From: Verrucomicrobiales bacterium
GTDB taxonomy: Bacteria > Verrucomicrobiota > Verrucomicrobiia > Verrucomicrobiales > DEV007
Length of the DNA: 32,721 nucleotides
Direction of reading: 5' to 3'
Assembly (NCBI GenBank): GCA_029213195.1
Contig: JARGNI010000054.1
Span: 1-32,721 of the forward strand
This document shows, piece by piece, positions 1-6,836 of the stretch. Below the pieces are notes generated by a model. It did no database searches. It was not told where the DNA came from and saw nothing but the letters and a program-made list of their open reading frames with translations. Numbering within the stretch: the stretch's first letter is position 1; each line of letters starts with the position of its first letter. Both the position numbers and the translations under genes were made by a program.

Positions 1-31
1 CGAACATTTTCCGCAAATTGGAACGAATCAC

Positions 32-93
32 AAGAAGAATGACCAAACAGGGTTGAGTCTCGCAGCAAACAGGGTTGGAATGAAGAAGAATGA
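32..93. repeat. Pair of short direct repeats
   Basis: AAGAAGAATGA occurs at 32-42 and again at 83-93, and CAAACAGGGTTG occurs at 44-55 and again at 66-77. The two blocks are arranged one after the other around the second copies, so the whole 62-bp stretch is built from repeated segments. The second copy of the first block contains the ATG of the small ORF at 90. No known function; it may mark local duplication or an assembly edge. Confidence 0.6.
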
Positions 94-218
94 AATCCGC
101 TATCCTCGCCCTACTGATCGCAAATCTTGCCGGGATCGCTTTCCTGATCGTTCGCCCGCTACCGACAGCGCCACCCGAAAGAAGAACACTGGCAATATGC
201 TCGCCTAGTTCCCACTGA
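90..218 (+). pseudogene. Small membrane-anchored ORF, probably the 5' remnant of a longer gene
   Basis: The ATG at 90 opens a 42-residue frame. Its first 21 residues form an almost ideal signal anchor: MKSAILALLIANLAGIAFL, then Ile-Val-Arg-Pro. After a short Pro-rich stretch (PLPTAPPE, ending near 179) the sequence becomes unremarkable and stops at 218. It faces the TPR gene fragment and overlaps it antisense; both lose protein character near 180-195. I infer a truncated inner-membrane or exported protein. It could instead be a genuine short membrane peptide. No clear Shine-Dalgarno site is present, although AAGAAG lies just upstream inside a direct repeat. Confidence 0.35.
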
Positions 219-370
219 GAGAGGCCGGTTAGGATGCGGAGGCGAATCACAAGGACGGGTTCACTCGTTCTCTCTTCCGGCGGTAGATCCTCGATCACCT
301 GCCAGGCATCCGAGAACATGCCGAGTTCAATGAATCCTTCGGCTTGTTCCAGTGAATCGGAATGGCTCAT

Positions 371-805
371 CGAAACACCTATCGATTGATCGGATCGACA
401 GGCAAGAATGAAGATCGGAAAAGCTTAATGCAAGTTACTTGCTGTTGCGTCCTATAGGGCAACCCACAGCAGCCGCGAAACGAAAATCGCCCCTGGAGGG
501 GCAGGGATGCCCCCGGGGGACCCGTAAGCCTTTTCTCAGCCATCCCCCTGCCACCTGATCGCATTCCCCTGCCTTTTCAGGCTATTCACTCGGGATCTGG
601 GCATATTTCCCAACGGTTCGAGATCGTCGCAGACAATACCGGACAAAATCGGAACGTTACCATTGAGTTACCAAAACGGCTATTCTGACCGATTGGAAGA
701 CACCAAACCCCCGTTGAATAAAGGATCTTTCCAATTCCGTTTACTTCTGCTGATTGTAAACGGGATTCCTCGAATCTGCCCGTCTCCGGAAAACCGGTTT
801 CCGGC
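371..805. other. 435-bp intergenic region with hairpins and a GC-rich possible leader
   Basis: No convincing gene is seen. Read on the minus strand, 371-600 would be the leader of the TPR gene. It is unusually G/C-blocked (at 486-525 several C-runs face G-runs that can pair) and contains the palindrome CCTATAGGG near 451. GCAGGGGGATG and GCAGGGGAATG are near-repeats at about 539-575. It does not match a riboswitch class I know. Nearer the MerR gene are two hairpins, listed separately. A 61-residue minus-strand frame (379-564) is present but has no protein-like character. Confidence 0.4.
733..804 (-). terminator. Two hairpins 3' of the MerR-family gene, terminator-like without a T-run
   Basis: A 12-bp stem (733-744 with 756-767, one G-T pair, 11-nt loop) and a second inverted repeat CCGGAAA/TTTCCGG (786-792 with 798-804), the latter starting one base after the stop codon of the MerR-family gene. 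Neither is followed by a T-tract on either strand, so intrinsic termination is uncertain; they may stabilise the 3' end or assist Rho-type termination. Confidence 0.35.
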
Positions 806-1807
806 CTAACTTTTCAGGCTGATCCCCTCTTGGGAGATCACTTTCGCGAGAGCTCCCTCCATCTGGGATCGGCATTCCGCTGTCGTCTGGTGGAGAAAGG
901 CGTGGAGCTCGGCATCCTCCTGGTTTCGATCTTCACACTGTTCGCTGTATTTTTCGAAAGCAAAGAGACTGGAAAGCAGGTTTGCCAGGTGCTGCGGGCA
1001 TTCACATTTCACCACCGCTGACATCTTTCCGACCTCGACAAGCTGGTCATCCGTGAAAGCGCGCGCCGGGATGGGACCTTCGGGACGTCGAATTTCCTCC
1101 TGGGGATCCCCAAGAACGACTCCAGCCTGCCCGGATCGAAGGGCAAGCTGGATATCTGCGATGCAGGCCAGCTGGATTTCTGCCGCATCGACCGGAGCAC
1201 GAAGCGCGGTGATTCTCTTGATGTCGAGAGGCTGGATCACAGCCTCTTGGGCAAAACGATACACAAGGATGGCGCGACGAACTTTCATTACCGAGATCAA
1301 GTTCTGCACCTCTTCGATGTCCTCGGGGAAAATCGTATCCCGCTCCAGGATCAGGAGATCGACAGCCCCTGGACGGAGGCTCGTCGCAATCTGAGACATT
1401 TCCTGAACCTCCCCCACGATGCGAAGGGCCGGGGTGTTCTCGACGGCTTCACGAACAGAATGTCTCATTATTGTACCAGCCAGGCCAATACGACAAACAC
1501 CTACCGGTGCTGACTCTTCCAATTGATCGTCCCCAGCCCTCGAACTCAGGACGTTGGAGAGTCTTTCCTCCAGCTGCTCCGTAGACAGAGAGGCAATGGT
1601 TCCGATTGCATGGCCATTGTCGACCAAAGTTTTCAACAATGAGAGCCGCTGGATGTCAGACTGAGTATACTGGCGTCTCTTGCTCTCGCTTCGTTGGGGA
1701 TCTACGACGGAATACCTCCGTTCCCACACACGAAGCACGTGTGACGAGATGCCGGTGAGGCGTGCGACCGCGCTGATCTCGAAGACTTCATGTTCCGTGT
1801 TCTCCAT
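806..1807 (-). CDS. MerR-family regulator with receiver-like middle domain and Cys/His-rich C-terminal domain
   Basis: Residues 8-75 are a MerR-type winged helix (VARLTGISSHVLRVWERRY, then RRQYTQSDIQRL), the subtype seen in LitR/CarH/CarA carotenoid regulators. Residues 102-225 alternate beta and alpha segments like a degenerate receiver or Rossmann-type domain. Residues 250-330 form a helical domain opening with KCECPQHL (Cys268, Cys270, His273) and containing Cys291, His302, His306 and Cys312, which could hold a metal or other cofactor. I see no typical B12-binding motif (no DxHxxG), so it is not a plain CarH. It is divergent from an ECF-type sigma gene and next to a carotenoid desaturase, with repeated TTGTCTA/TAGACAA sites between. 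I infer control of the sigma factor and carotenoid genes; the signal sensed is unknown. Confidence 0.85.
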   Translation of the reverse strand: MENTEHEVFEISAVARLTGISSHVLRVWERRYSVVDPQRSESKRRQYTQSDIQRLSLLKTLVDNGHAIGTIASLSTEQLEERLSNVLSSRAGDDQLEESAPVGVCRIGLAGTIMRHSVREAVENTPALRIVGEVQEMSQIATSLRPGAVDLLILERDTIFPEDIEEVQNLISVMKVRRAILVYRFAQEAVIQPLDIKRITALRAPVDAAEIQLACIADIQLALRSGQAGVVLGDPQEEIRRPEGPIPARAFTDDQLVEVGKMSAVVKCECPQHLANLLSSLFAFEKYSEQCEDRNQEDAELHAFLHQTTAECRSQMEGALAKVISQEGISLKS

Positions 1808-1848
1808 AACTGATGACTTTAAATGATTTTAACAGGTTACGCTGGAAG

Positions 1849-1924
1849 TTAGACAAAAATAAGAAATAAGAAAAAAATACTTGTCTAAGTCTTGTTCATA
1901 GACAATTTGTCAAGTAAGACAAAA
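1849..1924. promoter_or_regulatory. Cluster of TAGACAA/TTGTCTA half-sites, probable MerR-family operator
   Basis: The gap between the divergent regulator and sigma genes carries TTAGACAA at 1849-1856, TTGTCTA at 1881-1887 facing TAGACAA at 1899-1905 (a perfect 7-bp inverted repeat with 11-nt spacer), the odd palindrome GACAATTTGTC at 1901-1911, and AAGACAA at 1916-1922. Repeated half-sites of one word within 75 bp between two divergent regulator genes are what an autoregulating dimeric repressor would use. Binding by the MerR-family protein is inference. Confidence 0.6.
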
Positions 1925-1936
1925 CCTTTACACGAC

Positions 1937-2560
1937 ATGAGCACGACCCAAGACCGAAAAGAGCAACGAAAGTTCGAAGCCAACCTGATGGAAAGGGTAG
2001 CCGCGAAAGATCAGCAAGCATTTGCCGAGCTGTCCGAAAAATATTCCGCCCTGATTTTCTCCACCGCCTTCAAGGTGCTCAACCACTACGAGGACACCGA
2101 GGATGTCATGAACGAGGTTTTGACCACGATCTGGAAAAAGGCGGACACCTACCGTCCCAAGAAGGGAAGTCTCGTGACCTGGATCTGCACAACAGCACGA
2201 AATCGAGCCATCGACCGAGTGCGCTCCGTTCAGCGCCGAAGCGCTCTCTACGACCGGTTTGAAGAAAAACTGGAGGGTGACGCTCCGGAAAAGCGAACCA
2301 CTGGCCGCGAGGAGCTCTACCGCTCCGACGCACGCCAGGTTCTGCAGAATGCGGTGGTTGCCCTCTCTCCCGAACAACGCGAGGTCATCGAGCTTGCCTA
2401 CTTCGAAGGCCTGACCCAGAAGCAAATCGCGGAGCGGATCAACAGTCCTCTTGGCACGGTAAAAGCTAGAATCCGAAGAGGTGTCGAGAGATTGCGTTTG
2501 TCGATCAACGACCGTCTGCGAGGAGAAGGCCAGCTCCTCCTCTCGAGCGTGACAGACTAA
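1937..2560 (+). CDS. ECF-type RNA polymerase sigma factor
   Basis: The protein has 207 residues with the two sigma-70 domains of an extracytoplasmic-function factor. Region 2 runs at about residues 28-101: AFAELSEKYSALIF, then YEDTEDVMNEVLTTIW (the region 2.2 core-binding helix) and TWICTTARNRAIDRVRS. Region 4 is at about 135-187: LSPEQREVIELAYFEGLTQ followed by the HTH IAERINSPLGTVKARIRRG. I chose the ATG at 1937 because the upstream in-frame TTG at 1892 would lie inside the operator cluster. No anti-sigma gene follows, so activity is probably set by synthesis under the divergent MerR-family protein, as for LitS in Streptomyces coelicolor (known there, inferred here). Forty-five bases downstream lies the carotenoid desaturase gene, its likely target or operon partner. 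Confidence 0.88.
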   Translation: MSTTQDRKEQRKFEANLMERVAAKDQQAFAELSEKYSALIFSTAFKVLNHYEDTEDVMNEVLTTIWKKADTYRPKKGSLVTWICTTARNRAIDRVRSVQRRSALYDRFEEKLEGDAPEKRTTGREELYRSDARQVLQNAVVALSPEQREVIELAYFEGLTQKQIAERINSPLGTVKARIRRGVERLRLSINDRLRGEGQLLLSSVTD

Positions 2561-2605
2561 ATCGGAAGCGCCCCAGTCGATACCCGCGAGACCTGACTTG
2601 ATCCT

Positions 2606-4210
2606 ATGAACCGCAAACACGTTGTCGTTATCGGAGCCGGACCGGGAGGTCTGACTTCGGCCATGCTCCTAGCTCACCGCGGTTTCCGCGTCACCCTCGT
2701 GGAGAAGGAGTCTGTCGTCGGTGGGAGAAGCCGCGAAATCCGTCTTGGAGACTACTCCTTCGACACCGGACCCACCTTCCTTCACCAGAAATTCGTCCTC
2801 GACGAAATGTTCGGGGAAGTGGGGCGAAAGGCGGAGGACTATCTCGATTTCGTCAAGCTGAACCCCATGACGCGTCTGTCCTGGGGAGACACCACCCTCC
2901 ACACCTACCCGACGCGTGAGCAGATGGAGGCGGAGGTGGAGCGAGTCTTTCCGGGCGCCGGCGAAGGCTACCGTCGCTTCATGTCGGATCACGAAAATAA
3001 GCTGCGAGACATCTACCCGGTCCTGCAGCGGCCTTACGCGTCGCTCAGCTCCTACTTGAGCCCGCTTCTCTTGAAGTCGCTTCCCTACATCATGACCAAG
3101 CAGTCGGTCTTCGATGTTCTCGGCGACTACTTCAAAGACGAGAGGCTCCGCCTCGCGTTTACCTTCCAGGCCAAATACCTTGGGATGTCTCCGTGGAAAT
3201 GTCCCGCCCTCTTCTCCATCCTCGCTTACACCGAGTATGAGTTTGGGATCTACCACGTGCAGGGCGGCCTCTGCAAAATCTCGGAGGCGATGGCAGAAGT
3301 TATCGAAGAAGAGGGAGGAGACATCCGCCTCGAATCCGAAGTCGAAGAAATCCTTCAGAGTGGAAAGCGCATGACGGGAGTCAAGCTGACCTCCGGAGAA
3401 ATCATCGAGGCCGATGATGTCGTCGTGAATGCCGACTTTGCCCATGCGATGACGAGCCTCCTCAATGGAAGCAGCATCGCCCCGGAGAAGATGCGGAAGA
3501 AAGCGTTCTCCTGCTCGACCTTCATGATCTATCTCGGTGTCGACAAGCTCTACGAAGAAGAGCCCCACCATCACGTGCTTTTCGCTGACGACTACGAGTC
3601 CAATGTTCACGATATCCAGAGCGAACGGCGGATCTCGGATGACATGTCCATCTACATCCGGAACTCATCGATCACGGACCCTCACGTCGCTCCGGAAGGG
3701 CACTCGGCGCTCTACATTCTCGTGCCGACGATCAACCGCCGTCATGGACAGGACTGGGAATCCTTCCAGAAAGAATATCGCGACAAAATCATCGCGCGGA
3801 TCGAAGAGAAAACTTCGATGAAGGATCTCTCCGATCATATCGTGGAGGAAAAAGTCCTCACACCCGCGAGCTGGGAGAAGAGCGGGGTCTTCATGGGTGC
3901 GACATTCAACCTGTCGCACCATCTCGGCCAGATGCTCTATCTTCGCCCTCACAACCAATACCAGGGTTTCGAGAACTGCTACCTTGTCGGGGGCGGAACC
4001 CATCCTGGATCCGGTCTTCCCACCATCTACGAATCCGCGCGGATAAGCACCAACCTGATTTGCCAGAACTACGGAATGGAAACGGAGAATGTCGACTACG
4101 CCTCCGCCTATCTGAACGGAAGCGCGCGTCACAACGATTCCGAAGTCATCGAGCGCCAGCGGGAAGATGCCCACATCGAAGAAGAAGACAGGGTCATGTC
4201 GTCGACCTAA
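2606..4210 (+). CDS. crtI: Phytoene desaturase (CrtI/CrtN-type) FAD enzyme
   Basis: This 534-residue flavoprotein opens with the FAD-binding dinucleotide fold VVVIGAGPGGLTSAMLLAHR (residues 6-25), then Glu34 for the ribose and GGRSREIRLGDYSFDTGPT, typical of CrtI-type desaturases. The C-terminal FAD/substrate signature CYLVGGGTHPGSGLPTIYES lies at about 465-485. The family inserts double bonds into phytoene or, in C30 pathways, diapophytoene; which substrate is used here cannot be decided from sequence by eye, and a carotenoid oxidase or isomerase of the same fold is possible. No phytoene/squalene synthase is in the window. It lies 45 bp after the sigma gene. The end overlaps the convergent methyltransferase stop: CTAA holds both stop codons on opposite strands. 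About 40 residues past the FAD signature are polar and Glu-rich. Confidence 0.85.
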   Translation: MNRKHVVVIGAGPGGLTSAMLLAHRGFRVTLVEKESVVGGRSREIRLGDYSFDTGPTFLHQKFVLDEMFGEVGRKAEDYLDFVKLNPMTRLSWGDTTLHTYPTREQMEAEVERVFPGAGEGYRRFMSDHENKLRDIYPVLQRPYASLSSYLSPLLLKSLPYIMTKQSVFDVLGDYFKDERLRLAFTFQAKYLGMSPWKCPALFSILAYTEYEFGIYHVQGGLCKISEAMAEVIEEEGGDIRLESEVEEILQSGKRMTGVKLTSGEIIEADDVVVNADFAHAMTSLLNGSSIAPEKMRKKAFSCSTFMIYLGVDKLYEEEPHHHVLFADDYESNVHDIQSERRISDDMSIYIRNSSITDPHVAPEGHSALYILVPTINRRHGQDWESFQKEYRDKIIARIEEKTSMKDLSDHIVEEKVLTPASWEKSGVFMGATFNLSHHLGQMLYLRPHNQYQGFENCYLVGGGTHPGSGLPTIYESARISTNLICQNYGMETENVDYASAYLNGSARHNDSEVIERQREDAHIEEEDRVMSST

Positions 4211-4947
4211 CCCTCTTCCGTGGAAGATTTGTCCCGAACCAGGGCCGTCAGCAGTCCCTGCAGGAGTTGAACCTCTCGCTCCGTCGCCTTGGTTCGGGTG
4301 AAAAGTCCTCTCAGCGATTTTTCCGTGTGGGGTCGGAGATCTTCCGTGAGAAAGTAGTCTTTCTTTTCGAGCGACTCGAACAGTCTTCCGAGGAATCTCT
4401 CGAGGCTCTCTCTTGAGGCAGTGGATTCGGTTTCTTCCACTTCCCAGGTCTCACCCATAGCCCGACGCCATTCCCATCCGAAAAGCAACACCGCCTGGGC
4501 CAGGTTCAGAGAAGGAAACTCGGGATTGGTGGGAAATCGAACCAGGGTATCGGCCCGCGCGATCGCTTCACCGTCAAGACCTGACGCTTCCGGACCAAAC
4601 AGGATCGCCACCTCGCTCTGGTCGCTCCCCAGGCTTGCGATCTCCCTTGCCGCCGCCTCCGCCGTTTCCACCGGCTGAGCGAGAGACCGGCTCCGCGCTG
4701 TTGTCGCAAAGACTCGGCGACAATCCCGAATCGCGTCGTCGACCGAATCAAAAATCTCGACCCCTTCGAGGACCGCGTCGGCATCGGCGGCCGCGGCTCG
4801 AGCGTCTTCCTGCGGCCAACCGTCGCGAGGATTGACGAGCCGAAGCCGACTCCACCCGCAATTCAGCATCGCGCGAGCACACATCCCGATGTTGGCCCCC
4901 AGTTGAGGCTCGACGAGAATGATGACCGGCTGCGGATTGTCAGGCAT
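4207..4947 (-). CDS. trmJ: TrmH/SpoU-family RNA 2'-O-methyltransferase, TrmJ-like
   Basis: The protein has 246 residues if started at the ATG at 4947 (MPDNPQPVIILVEPQLGANI), where family similarity begins; an in-frame ATG at 4986 would add 13 unlikely residues and overlap the divergent gene. The SPOUT knot motifs are present: N-terminal VEPQLGANIGMCARAMLNCG with the conserved Asn, central ILFGPEASGLDGE, and C-terminal FPSLNLAQAVLLFGWEW. TrmJ enzymes methylate the ribose of nucleotide 32 in tRNA using S-adenosylmethionine. The C-terminal 75 residues are helical and acidic, as in the dimerising tail of TrmJ. It is convergent with the desaturase gene (stop codons overlap) and divergent from a small zinc-ribbon gene 25 bp away. 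Assignment to TrmJ rather than another SpoU enzyme is likely, not certain. Confidence 0.83.
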   Translation of the reverse strand: MPDNPQPVIILVEPQLGANIGMCARAMLNCGWSRLRLVNPRDGWPQEDARAAAADADAVLEGVEIFDSVDDAIRDCRRVFATTARSRSLAQPVETAEAAAREIASLGSDQSEVAILFGPEASGLDGEAIARADTLVRFPTNPEFPSLNLAQAVLLFGWEWRRAMGETWEVEETESTASRESLERFLGRLFESLEKKDYFLTEDLRPHTEKSLRGLFTRTKATEREVQLLQGLLTALVRDKSSTEEG

Positions 4948-4972
4948 GAAACAATGTGCGAAGGTTGGCGGA

Positions 4973-5215
4973 ATGGAGGTGCCCAAAACGATTGTGTGTG
5001 TCGATTGCGGCGAAACGGCCCACCTGATTTCCTATCCCCCGGAAGAGGGATGGGCGATTGGGGATTATGTCGCCTATCGTTGCCGGGGATGCAACGACCG
5101 TTGGGATCTCGTCGTCAGTGAAGAGGATCAGGACTCCCCCGCTCCGACCCATCCAACAATCGCCGAAGAAGCCCGCGCGATCCTGGCGGCCCGACGCGAA
5201 AACTCTTCCGACTGA
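4973..5215 (+). CDS. Small zinc-ribbon protein of unknown function
   Basis: This 80-residue protein starts at the ATG at 4973 (MEVPKTIVCVDCGETAHLI). Two CxxC pairs, CVDCG near residue 9 and CRGCN near residue 37, are about 25 residues apart with aromatic and Asp/Asn residues between, the pattern of a zinc ribbon. The last third is polar with a helical tail (TIAEEARAILAARRE). Function is unknown; single zinc ribbons often bridge nucleic acid or protein partners. It is divergent from the methyltransferase and lies 20 bp upstream of the DCC-family gene, so the two probably share a transcript. The in-frame ATG at 4919 would run into the methyltransferase gene and was rejected. Confidence 0.72.
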   Translation: MEVPKTIVCVDCGETAHLISYPPEEGWAIGDYVAYRCRGCNDRWDLVVSEEDQDSPAPTHPTIAEEARAILAARRENSSD

Positions 5216-5235
5216 CTCACTTTTTCTCTCCTCCC

Positions 5236-5640
5236 ATGTCACGCGCCAAACACGTTCTCCTCTTCGACAGCGATTGTCCGATGTGCACCTTTCAGAGTCG
5301 TCTGCTCGGCTGGCTCGATTGGTTCCACCTCGTGGAGATGATTCCTCTCAAGGATCCCCGGACCGAGGCCATCGCTCCCGGAATCACGCGGGAAGACCTG
5401 CTCGAGGCGATTCACTGTGTCACACCGGACGGGACTATCTACCGAGGTGCAAGAGCAATTCGATTCCTGGGCGTCCGCATCCCCCTTCTCCTCCCTGTTG
5501 GCCTGTTTCTCTGGCTTCCCGGAGTCATCTGGGTTGCCGAAAAGATCTACGCCTGGGTCTCACGGAATCGCCACCTGCTCAGCAAGCTCTTCGGATGCAA
5601 AGGAGCGTGCACGATTCTCCCCGAGAAAAAGGAGTCCTGA
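5236..5640 (+). CDS. DCC-family (DUF393) thiol-disulfide oxidoreductase-like protein
   Basis: This 134-residue protein begins with HVLLFDSDCPMCTFQSRLL. The DxDCPxC signature (Asp11, Cys14, Cys17) defines the DCC/DUF393 family, predicted to have a thioredoxin-like fold. The middle carries the family's usual YRGARAIRFLG segment, and a hydrophobic stretch at about residues 78-100 could sit on or in the membrane. A second Cys pair near the end (GCKGACTI) is also typical. The biochemical role is not established. It follows the zinc-ribbon gene by 20 bp and ends 8 bp from the convergent secretin-like gene. Confidence 0.85.
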   Translation: MSRAKHVLLFDSDCPMCTFQSRLLGWLDWFHLVEMIPLKDPRTEAIAPGITREDLLEAIHCVTPDGTIYRGARAIRFLGVRIPLLLPVGLFLWLPGVIWVAEKIYAWVSRNRHLLSKLFGCKGACTILPEKKES

Positions 5641-5648
5641 GACCGAGA

Positions 5649-6698
5649 TTACGGCTGAGGCGGCAGGGCTGAGGAAGTGCCGCCCGGAGTAACGGCCCCG
5701 GAGCCCAAAGTCGGTTCCTCGGGCAATTCGTCTGACGTCTCCTCCCCTTTCTCGTTCGGTCGCTTCAACTGGGCACGAACCTTGATGGCCGTGGATCCTT
5801 CTTCGAGATTCTTTGCCCCGAGGAAGTGCCGATTGAATTCCTCGCTGGCCCCGGAAAATCCGCGAACTCGCCCAACACTCCCGGGAGCCACCTCGATCGT
5901 CGTACGATAATCACGGAAGTCGACCTGCTCAGGCTCTCGCTCCGAGAGCGCTTCGGGCTCCGGTGCGATCGTGAGACGAGGGATCAGATCAACCTGAACA
6001 CTTCCACCCGCCAACCGAGGGCGAATTACAATCGAGGTCGAGATCCGGGTCGTAGACAGGATCGGCATCTGGATCGCTCCGGGCTGAATCAGGGGGGAGA
6101 AAAAACCGGGATTCCCGACCTGTCCCTGGACAGGAATCGTCCCCACTGCGCCAACCGGAAAGATCCCGGAGCCGTAGTTGACGAAGCCCTCAAACTCCGT
6201 GTTCTCGACATTGATGTCCATGGTGATGGACCCGTCTGGATTCAACGTACTCGTCGTCTCACTGGTCACCCCGATATTTCGTTTCTGAAATTTGGTCGGG
6301 GTCGCCGGAATCACCGCAAAGGGTCCATTCGGTCCGACGAGGATGGTGGGGGGCGCATACTCGGTCGGAAAAGGGACTTCCTGCGCCACGGTGATGGAAG
6401 TGGTCCGGGAAGGAAGCCCGGTCACAAACTCGAAATCCAGGGCAATATCCGGCTGCACGAAATCGGCTCCCGCTAGCGCCTGCTCTGCCGCAAGAACCCC
6501 TTCCGGCGTGTCGATGACCAGCACGCTGCCTTTCCGGCTCAACATCAGGAACTTCCCAGCCGGGCTGAGCACGCCTTCGAGGATCGGACGGACGTCCTCG
6601 ATCTTCGCCAGCCCCACGCTGATCTCTCTCTTGATCGTCGTTTGGGCAAAAAGAGTGCTGGCGAGCACCGATAGGAGGAGTGTCGCGAGCAGTTTCAT
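5649..6698 (-). CDS. Secretin-domain-like exported protein, short form
   Basis: The 349-residue protein has a signal peptide (MKLLATLLLSVLASTLFAQ). Residues 25-80 (VGLAKIEDVRPILEGVLSP, then a beta-alpha unit with VLVIDTPEGV) resemble the short N-domain found in secretins and NolW-like proteins. Residues 85-265 follow the secretin beta-domain order: ITVAQEVPFPTEY, then RNIGVTSETTSTLNPDGSIT and paired beta strands ending RLAGGSVQVDLIPRLTI. The tail is Pro/Glu-rich. A full GspD/PilQ is about twice as long and has several N domains; those and the usual C-terminal gate residues are not evident, and no type II or IV secretion genes are nearby. It may be an outer-membrane or periplasmic protein built from a reduced secretin module. 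Confidence 0.6.
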   Translation of the reverse strand: MKLLATLLLSVLASTLFAQTTIKREISVGLAKIEDVRPILEGVLSPAGKFLMLSRKGSVLVIDTPEGVLAAEQALAGADFVQPDIALDFEFVTGLPSRTTSITVAQEVPFPTEYAPPTILVGPNGPFAVIPATPTKFQKRNIGVTSETTSTLNPDGSITMDINVENTEFEGFVNYGSGIFPVGAVGTIPVQGQVGNPGFFSPLIQPGAIQMPILSTTRISTSIVIRPRLAGGSVQVDLIPRLTIAPEPEALSEREPEQVDFRDYRTTIEVAPGSVGRVRGFSGASEEFNRHFLGAKNLEEGSTAIKVRAQLKRPNEKGEETSDELPEEPTLGSGAVTPGGTSSALPPQP

Positions 6699-6776
6699 AT
6701 CGTCAGCATACCAAAAATTCGAACAAGGGGTTATAAAAAACGGACGATCGACCCGTCGGTGGTATGCCGTGAATAC

Positions 6777-6804
6777 AAAAAAAGCACCCCGTTTCCGAGG
6801 TGCT
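6777..6804 (-). terminator. Intrinsic terminator of the 530-residue MFS carrier gene
   Basis: On the minus strand a 9-bp stem (one G-T pair) closed by a GAAA tetraloop is followed by seven T, 33 bp past the carrier's stop codon. Stem arms on the plus strand are 6783-6791 and 6796-6804, with the A-run at 6777-6783. Confidence 0.9.
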
Positions 6805-6836
6805 TCTTCGAAATTCGAGATCGAATTCGGCGTAGA

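Larger units (their letters stand above)
1..370 (-). pseudogene. 5' part of a TPR-repeat protein gene, 3' part apparently replaced
   Basis: Reading leftward from an ATG at 370 the frame stays open to the window edge. The first 60 or so residues read like a tetratricopeptide-repeat protein: AEGFIELGMFSDAWQVIEDL is a helix-turn-helix pair with the usual small and aromatic positions, followed by a second helical stretch ending in WELGEHIASVL. Beyond about position 190 the frame remains open but no longer looks like protein: no TPR spacing, many Arg/Ile/Cys, and low similarity to what a TPR array should contain. I infer that the real gene is cut at about 180-195 and that the rest is accidental frame. 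It lies in the same direction as the MerR gene upstream, separated by 435 bp. Recognition of the TPR is by eye only; a natural short protein cannot be excluded. Confidence 0.5.

Noticed and set aside
379-564. 61-residue minus-strand ORF in the 371-805 gap
   Set aside because: No protein-like composition or domain; overlaps GC-blocked sequence and ends just before the TPR gene start.
539-570. TPP-riboswitch-like words (CTGAGA on the minus strand, ACCTGATC on the plus strand)
   Set aside because: The two words lie on opposite strands and cannot form the TPP fold; no thiamine gene is nearby.
1892-1936. Upstream TTG start for the sigma factor
   Set aside because: Would place coding sequence in the operator cluster; similarity to sigma factors begins after the ATG at 1937.
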